Source: VXYL01 sp965203685 (GTDB taxonomy: Bacteria > Pseudomonadota > Gammaproteobacteria > Pseudomonadales > Azotimanducaceae). Taken from it: DNA of 64,000 nt. How positions within the stretch are numbered: position 1 is the stretch's first letter; each line of letters begins with the position of its first letter. The stretch spans positions 2,356,001 to 2,420,000 of the forward strand of contig OZ241908.1 in assembly GCA_965203685.1 (NCBI GenBank), written 5' to 3'. The notes under the pieces are model-generated. The model did no database searches. It was not told the origin of the DNA and saw nothing but the letters and a program-made list of their open reading frames with translations. Below are positions 59,752 through 64,000 of this stretch, piece after piece. The position numbers and the translations under genes are program-made.

Positions 59752-60921
59752 ATGGACATTTCCGCGTTCCGTGACATCGGACGGGTTTCGAACGCCCACG
59801 TTCTGCTGGACGTCGGCAGCAACGAGTTGAAGATCCGGCGGCAGACCTTCCTGAACCGCGCGGTCGACTGGATTCGCGCCCGGGTCTCCCCCGATCCACT
59901 CGCTGCGACCGTCCGCGATGTCGCGCACAACCGCTTCCTGGCCGCGATCGCCGCGTCGCCGGCCTACGACCCGGGCGACGTGAGCCGTGCCGAGGCGATG
60001 CTTTCGGTCGACGTCATCGCCGGCCGACCGCTGTCGTCGCGGCGTGTCCGCGAGGTGATCGACGACCTCGACGGGCGCTCGACGCCGACCGAACGCGACA
60101 ACCGCGCCACCGCGGCCTGGATGTCGACCCGGGGCGTGGACCAGCGCCTCCGCGACCGCGGCGAGGGCCTCGCCGAAGACGAACGCGCGCTCGTCGGCGA
60201 ACGCGTAGCCGAGGCCGTCCGCGCCAGCGGCGGTGCGCGCAAGGTGGCCTTCGTGGAGGCGTCGCGGACCACCGAACAGGTCGTCGACGCGTATCTAGCG
60301 GAGCGAGCCGCACGGGTGGAGGCAGCGGCGCGGGCGCGTGCCGAGGCGGTCGAGCGGGCACGCGCCGAGGCGGTCGAGCGGGCACGCCCGGAGGCGGTCG
60401 CCCGGGAAACGGCCGCAGCTCGGGACCGGCCCGGGGCGGCGGCCGGGGTGTCCGGGACCGGCGTCGCGGCGCTGCGGCGCGACCGTGCCGCGCCGTCGAT
60501 GGCCTCGCCGGCGCCGGTGTCGCCGGCCGAGGCGCGTGCCCAGCGCAAGGAACTTCAACGGACTCTCACCAAGGCCAGACTACCCGCGGCACTGCGTTCG
60601 GAACTACGCGGACTCGTCAAGCGCGGCACTGTGTCGGACAGGGCCGACCTCGCGCGACGAGCAAACCGGGCCACGGCCGGCTGGGTTATGGAGAACCGCG
60701 TGGGCCGCTGGTACGGCGAGGCGCTCAGGGAAGCGGGCGCGCGCGGCAGGATCCGCGACGGCGAGGAACTGATGGCGCCGACGCGCATGCTCGACCGCGT
60801 CCGCGAGTCCATAGCGGATGCCGAGGAGCTACTCGCGTACGGGGACGTCAAGAGGGCCTCTCGCGCGCTCATCGCCGAGTACGTGCGCAGCGAAGCCGGC
60901 GGCGGGGTCCGAGGTCCCTAG
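59752..60921 (+). CDS. Unknown protein, candidate type III effector or substrate
   Basis: A 389-residue soluble protein from ATG 59752, without signal peptide or membrane segments. Residues ~1-110 look like a compact helical domain (MDISAFRDIGRVSNAHVLLD, LNRAVDWIRARVSPDPLAAT). A basic region with three 8-residue repeats (RAEAVERA-type, residues ~196-219) and a linker precede a C-terminal helical domain (residues ~265-385, AEARAQRKELQRTLTKARLP). I recognise no family. It occupies the place where Yersinia has yscR-U and is first in its own transcript. It could be a secreted effector, a regulator or an accessory component. Confidence 0.6.
   Translation: MDISAFRDIGRVSNAHVLLDVGSNELKIRRQTFLNRAVDWIRARVSPDPLAATVRDVAHNRFLAAIAASPAYDPGDVSRAEAMLSVDVIAGRPLSSRRVREVIDDLDGRSTPTERDNRATAAWMSTRGVDQRLRDRGEGLAEDERALVGERVAEAVRASGGARKVAFVEASRTTEQVVDAYLAERAARVEAAARARAEAVERARAEAVERARPEAVARETAAARDRPGAAAGVSGTGVAALRRDRAAPSMASPAPVSPAEARAQRKELQRTLTKARLPAALRSELRGLVKRGTVSDRADLARRANRATAGWVMENRVGRWYGEALREAGARGRIRDGEELMAPTRMLDRVRESIADAEELLAYGDVKRASRALIAEYVRSEAGGGVRGP
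60337..60408 (+). repeat. Three 24-bp in-frame tandem repeats
   Basis: CGTGCCGAGGCGGTCGAGCG plus four bases, repeated at 60,361 (nearly identical) and 60,385 (diverged), adding eight residues each within the unknown gene. Confidence 0.85.
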
Positions 60922-60974
60922 CACACCGGCACGAGCATCATCGAAGCAAGCAGAAGCAAGCAAAGGAGGCAGAG

Positions 60975-61205
60975 ATGTCCGGTTCGAACTTCTCGATCAG
61001 CGGCGTCGCCAACAGCGTCGGGGCAAGCCTGACCGACGAGACGGGACGCATCGGGGACATGGTGGACAACTACGACCCGAACGATCCGATGGCGGCGTTC
61101 AACCTCGAGATGGAGGTCTCGAAGTACAAGGCCGAAATGTCGCTGATGTCGGCGCTCGTCAAGGACTTGAGCGACATCCAGCAGCAGATCCTGCAGAAGG
61201 TCTAA
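60975..61205 (+). CDS. sctF: Needle subunit SctF
   Basis: A 76-residue protein with AGGAGG upstream. The C-terminal half is diagnostic: YDPNDPMAAFNLEMEVSKYK followed by AEMSLMSALVKDLSDIQQQI, matching the P-x-x-P turn and the conserved helical tail of YscF/EscF needles. It polymerises into the extracellular needle. Its chaperones are probably the YscE-like (47,832) and SctG-like (61,345) proteins. Confidence 0.93.
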   Translation: MSGSNFSISGVANSVGASLTDETGRIGDMVDNYDPNDPMAAFNLEMEVSKYKAEMSLMSALVKDLSDIQQQILQKV

Positions 61206-61344
61206 GCGAGTCGCCTGACGGCGACTCGCGCGGCGAGGTACGCGGGCCTCCCGGCCCGCATCGGACCTGGCACAAGGCCGCAATGCAGACGTGGACGTCG
61301 CGCTCCGGCGCGGCGGATTGATCCCGTGATTGAGGGAGGACGAC

Positions 61345-61743
61345 ATGGAAATACCACGGATACCAAAGGAAGTGCTGCAGAACTGCGTTGGTCTGGGGCT
61401 CTTGGCGTGCCGACTGCCGTCCATGCGCCAGGCCTCGCTGGACGTGTTCGGGGCGGTGCGTGCCGCCGAGCCCGACAGCGCCGCCTGGATCATCGGCACA
61501 GCGATGGTCTACGCCAACGCTGAGGACGATGCTGAAAAGGCCTGCCGTTTCATGACGCAGCAGGGGGTCTCGGCGGAGTCGGGAGACCTGCTCGCACGCG
61601 CCTTCCTGGCGCTGTTCCTGGTCATGGCAGACCGCGCCCGCGAGGCCGAGGGCGTGAGCAACGCCGTGCTCGCCGACGACGGCGATGCGGACGCGAGCAA
61701 GCTGGCGCGGTCGCTGCTTGAACACGAGATCCGCCGCCGCTGA
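61345..61743 (+). CDS. sctG: Needle chaperone SctG (YscG-like TPR protein)
   Basis: A 132-residue helical protein from ATG 61345 (GGGAGGA upstream). TPR-like helix pairs (AAEPDSAAWIIGTAMVYANA, LLARAFLALFLVMADRAREA) and the position directly after sctF match YscG/PscG, the groove-forming chaperone of the needle. The gap before it (61,206-61,344) shows no gene. Confidence 0.75.
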   Translation: MEIPRIPKEVLQNCVGLGLLACRLPSMRQASLDVFGAVRAAEPDSAAWIIGTAMVYANAEDDAEKACRFMTQQGVSAESGDLLARAFLALFLVMADRAREAEGVSNAVLADDGDADASKLARSLLEHEIRRR

Positions 61744-61780
61744 CGCGCTTACCGTCGACCACGAGCCCGGGAGGGGAACC

Positions 61781-62236
61781 ATGGCCATCGATCCAGTCGG
61801 ACTGCAGCAGCGGCTCGTCGAACAGGCGCATCGTGTCGCCGAAGCGGCCCAGGACGTAGCGCAGACCCAGAAGGCGCCGGGCGTCGACGCCGGCAGCGAG
61901 GGCGCGGCGGGGGGGCCGGCGTTCGAGCGGCTCCTGGATGTGGACCCCGCGCAGGCCGGGAACACGGCGGCCGAGGCGCAGCCGCCGGAGCCGCCGCCGG
62001 AGGTCGAGGGAGCGCAGTCCGTCGGCGACCGGATCCTCGCGAACATGGCCAGCGGAGCCCCGGCGCCGGGGTCCGCCGGCCCGGTCGGCGCCCGTCCCGG
62101 CATCGACATCGGCGATCCCATGGACAGCCTGCACGTGCAGATGCGCGTCGCCGAGATCAAGGCCGAGATCGGCCTGGCGGCGTCCGCGGTCCAGAAGAGT
62201 TCGGGTGCGGCGGACACCCTGCTGAAGGCACAGTAG
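61781..62236 (+). CDS. sctI: Inner rod protein SctI
   Basis: A 151-residue protein from ATG 61781. The C-terminus is typical of SctI: MDSLHVQMRVAEIKAEIGLA followed by ASAVQKSSGAADTLLKAQ. The N-terminal 95 residues are Pro/Ala/Gly-rich and longer than in YscI. It forms the rod linking the export gate to the needle and takes part in substrate switching. The stop directly abuts the sctJ start. Confidence 0.88.
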   Translation: MAIDPVGLQQRLVEQAHRVAEAAQDVAQTQKAPGVDAGSEGAAGGPAFERLLDVDPAQAGNTAAEAQPPEPPPEVEGAQSVGDRILANMASGAPAPGSAGPVGARPGIDIGDPMDSLHVQMRVAEIKAEIGLAASAVQKSSGAADTLLKAQ

Positions 62237-63013
62237 GTGGCGTGGCCACACTCGGCCCGCCCGCTGCTGCGTCTGGCCGCAGCCGCGGCGACCGCGCTGC
62301 TGCTCGTCGCCTGCAACAAGACGGAGTTGTACTCCCAGCTCGGCGAGCAGGAGGGCAACGAGATGCTGGCGCTCTTGCTGCTTCACGACATAGGCAGCGA
62401 CAAGCGGCCCGGCAAGGACGACTTCGTGAGCCTTTACGTCGACTCCGACAAGATTCCGCTGGCGATGGAACTCTTGCGCAAGAACGGCTATCCGAAGGAC
62501 AAGTTCGCGACCATCGCCGACCTCTTCGACGCCGACAAGCTCATCGCCACCCCCTACGAGGACCGCACCCGGTACATCTACGGCCTGTCCCAGGAGCTCG
62601 CCGATACGCTCTCGCGGGTGGACGGCGTGATGACGGCGCGCGTCCACCTTGTGATCCCGGGCGAGGACGAGGAGTCGACGGTCGCCTCCGCCGCGGTGTT
62701 CATCAAGCACAACCCCAACTACGGGATGGACGACCACATCCCGCAGATCCGGTCGATCGTGGCGAGCGGCATCGACGGCCTCGAGTACGAGGCTGTGAAC
62801 GTCGCGCTGTTCCCGGCGCAGCAGGCGGACGTGGTGCGCTTCGGCGACGCCGAGCAACTGCGCTCCGTGCTGTCGATCGAGCTTGCGGCCCGGTCCGTCT
62901 TCGCGTTCTACGTGCTCCTCGCTTCCCTGGCCGGCGTCGCGCTCCTCTCGATCGCGCTCAACGTGCTCATCTTCGTCAGGACGCGCACGTCCGTCCGGAC
63001 GCGCACCCGCTAG
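62237..63013 (+). CDS. sctJ: Inner-membrane ring lipoprotein SctJ
   Basis: A 258-residue protein from GTG 62237, directly after the sctI stop. The signal peptide ends in the lipobox LLLVAC, with Cys at about residue 25, then NKTELYSQLGEQEGNEMLAL is the YscJ/PrgK opening. Ring-building motifs LSRVDGVMTARVHLVIPGED and VKHNPNY-like IKHNPNYGMDDHIPQIRSIV follow, and a C-terminal membrane segment at about 215-245 (VFAFYVLLASLAGVALLSIA) ends it. Confidence 0.93.
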   Translation: MAWPHSARPLLRLAAAAATALLLVACNKTELYSQLGEQEGNEMLALLLLHDIGSDKRPGKDDFVSLYVDSDKIPLAMELLRKNGYPKDKFATIADLFDADKLIATPYEDRTRYIYGLSQELADTLSRVDGVMTARVHLVIPGEDEESTVASAAVFIKHNPNYGMDDHIPQIRSIVASGIDGLEYEAVNVALFPAQQADVVRFGDAEQLRSVLSIELAARSVFAFYVLLASLAGVALLSIALNVLIFVRTRTSVRTRTR

Positions 63014-63016
63014 CCC

Positions 63017-63682
63017 GTGGTTTGTGCCGGTGATCGCACCCCGGAGCCCGCTGCGTCGGCGGGGCTTGTCGCCTTCGCGTACGCGCCCGCCGCGTACCTG
63101 GACCCGAGTTGGTGGCGTGCCGACTGGCTGCCGACGACGGTCTACAGACGGCTCAAAGACAATGCGGACAGCCGTCGGCACCTGTCGCGGTTCCTGCTCC
63201 GGGAGCTCGCCCTCGCCGGACAGCCGTGGGTCGTTGCCGCGGACTCGGTCGAGGCGCGGCTCGCGCTGATGACCGCTCGCCGCCTGTCCCGGCTGGTCGC
63301 GCTAGCGGGCGTCACGCTCCTGTCGGGCCCAATCGCACGGATTCTCCGCGGCGCGGACCGCCGGGCAGTCAAGGCGGCGATCGGCGCCGCCGGCTACGAG
63401 TTCGCCGTCAAGCGCGGCGGCCTACTGCTGCGCCAGGCGCACCTCGGGACCGACCTCCCCGTCGACCTCGGCGATGCCGCCCAGGCTGGCGACGCGTGCC
63501 GCCGCGCCGGCATTGGCGCGCTCGCGACCGCGGTCGCCGACACACCCGGCGGCTTCGTCCGGCGCCTCCAGCTCAAGCTCCCGCAGGACGCCTTTGCGGA
63601 CGCCTGGGAACCCCTGGGCACGGAGCCCGCCGGGTTCCTCCGCCTGTTTGCGCTGCTCGACGCGCAGGCCGTGCCGGCATGA
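63017..63682 (+). CDS. sctK: Sorting-platform protein SctK
   Basis: A 221-residue protein from GTG 63017. It resembles YscK/PscK: an N-terminal segment (LVAFAYAPAAYLDPSWWRAD, matching the P-x-x-Y-x-H/D-x-S-W region), then RLSRLVALAGVTLLSGPIAR and a closing LFALLDAQ. It links SctD to SctQ in the cytosolic platform. The stop overlaps sctL (ATGA). Confidence 0.8.
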   Translation: MVCAGDRTPEPAASAGLVAFAYAPAAYLDPSWWRADWLPTTVYRRLKDNADSRRHLSRFLLRELALAGQPWVVAADSVEARLALMTARRLSRLVALAGVTLLSGPIARILRGADRRAVKAAIGAAGYEFAVKRGGLLLRQAHLGTDLPVDLGDAAQAGDACRRAGIGALATAVADTPGGFVRRLQLKLPQDAFADAWEPLGTEPAGFLRLFALLDAQAVPA

Positions 63683-64000
63683 CGCGCATCGCAATCAGGA
63701 AGCTTCTCGACACCAGTGCCGTGCCTCTCGGCAAGGTGATCAAGGCCGATGCGCTGCAAGCCGTTGTCGACGCCGACCGCGCGCTTGCAGCGGTGGAGTC
63801 CGAGGCGCACCGGATCCGCGAGGCGGCTGCGGCCCGCGGTCGGGAGGCCGGCGCGGCCGAGGCCCGGGAGGCGCGCACGGCGCTCCTCGCCGAGACCGCC
63901 GAAGCAGCGCGCGCCTACCTGCGCGCCGCCGAGGAGAGCCTCGCGTCCGTCGTGGTCGAAGCGGTCCGCCGCGTGGTCGGGTCGTTCGACAACGACGAGC
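63679..64000 (+). CDS. sctL: Stator protein SctL (YscL/FliH-like), cut by window end
   Basis: The first 107 codons of a gene starting at ATG 63679 and still open at the window edge. The N-terminus (MTRIAIRKLLDTSAVPLGKV) is followed by a long Ala/Arg/Glu-rich coiled-coil (EAHRIREAAAARGREAGAAE), as in YscL, and by VVVEAVRRVVGSFD, the start of the conserved C-terminal domain. SctL holds SctN and regulates its ATPase. Confidence 0.88.
   Translation, partial: MTRIAIRKLLDTSAVPLGKVIKADALQAVVDADRALAAVESEAHRIREAAAARGREAGAAEAREARTALLAETAEAARAYLRAAEESLASVVVEAVRRVVGSFDNDE

Noticed and set aside
60014..60558. Minus-strand Arg/Pro-rich frames within the unknown gene
   Set aside because: They carry no domain and lie opposite the better-supported plus-strand gene with promoter and correct codon bias.

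Overview
The window is GC-rich DNA from what looks like a gammaproteobacterium. The order uvrC, pgsA, tRNA-Cys matches the classical gammaproteobacterial arrangement, and dinB, metX, the long form of glyceraldehyde-3-phosphate dehydrogenase and a NADH-dehydrogenase-like/SelD fusion fit that placement. Sulfatases, phytanoyl-CoA-type dioxygenases, luciferase-like oxidoreductases and a type III secretion system (T3SS) suggest an uncultured, perhaps marine and host-associated lineage. That lifestyle and any finer taxonomy are inference.

Positions 1-38,700 are chromosomal backbone in short, tightly packed operons, many with ATGA/GTGA overlaps. In order: a MATE exporter, a methyltransferase, an Rpn-like nuclease, a secreted repeat protein, dinB-MFS-selD fusion, a metX/aspartoacylase/glutamate-cysteine ligase/LLM cluster on the minus strand, a PhyH dioxygenase, rhomboid and Nudix genes, a PIN toxin with its partner, a lipoprotein, two alkaline-phosphatase-superfamily enzymes, a site-2 protease, flavoenzymes, a class I aldolase and a Gfo/Idh/MocA oxidoreductase. 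These are followed by a three-gene 2-oxoacid oxidoreductase operon with an unusual FAD/Fe-S subunit, hipBA, gap, and the uvrC-pgsA-desaturase-tRNA-Cys block. Small features include a minus-strand transcription unit (about 21,842-22,029) with an anti-Shine-Dalgarno-perfect ribosome site and a strong terminator, a Cys-containing leader ORF before the Fe-S flavoprotein, and a REP-like palindromic element in two copies.

Immediately after tRNA-Cys the sequence changes character (38,700-39,960): AT-richer, no convincing genes, an IS21-type end, a diverged 48-bp direct repeat and a perfect 16-bp palindrome. This looks like the scarred left edge of a genomic island inserted at the tRNA.

From 39,964 to the window end the DNA is an island carrying a T3SS: a MalT-like LuxR regulator, then CesAB/SseA-like chaperone, EspA-like protein 1, SycD-like chaperone 1, SctE, EspA-like protein 2, SycD-like chaperone 2, CesT-like chaperone, YscE-like protein, SctC secretin with a fused SPOR domain, SctB, SctW, a SycN/YscB-like chaperone, SctX, SctY, SctV, SctN, SctO, SctP, SctQ. 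A new promoter then drives an unknown effector-like protein, SctF, an SctG-like chaperone, SctI, SctJ, SctK and SctL (cut by the window end). SctD and SctR/S/T/U are not seen and may lie beyond position 64,000. The order SctW-chaperone-X-Y-V-N-O-P-Q and F-G-I-J-K-L is Ysc-like, while the translocator module resembles SPI-2/LEE systems. The combination, the SPOR-tailed secretin and the paired EspA-like/SycD-like genes are the most noteworthy biology here.
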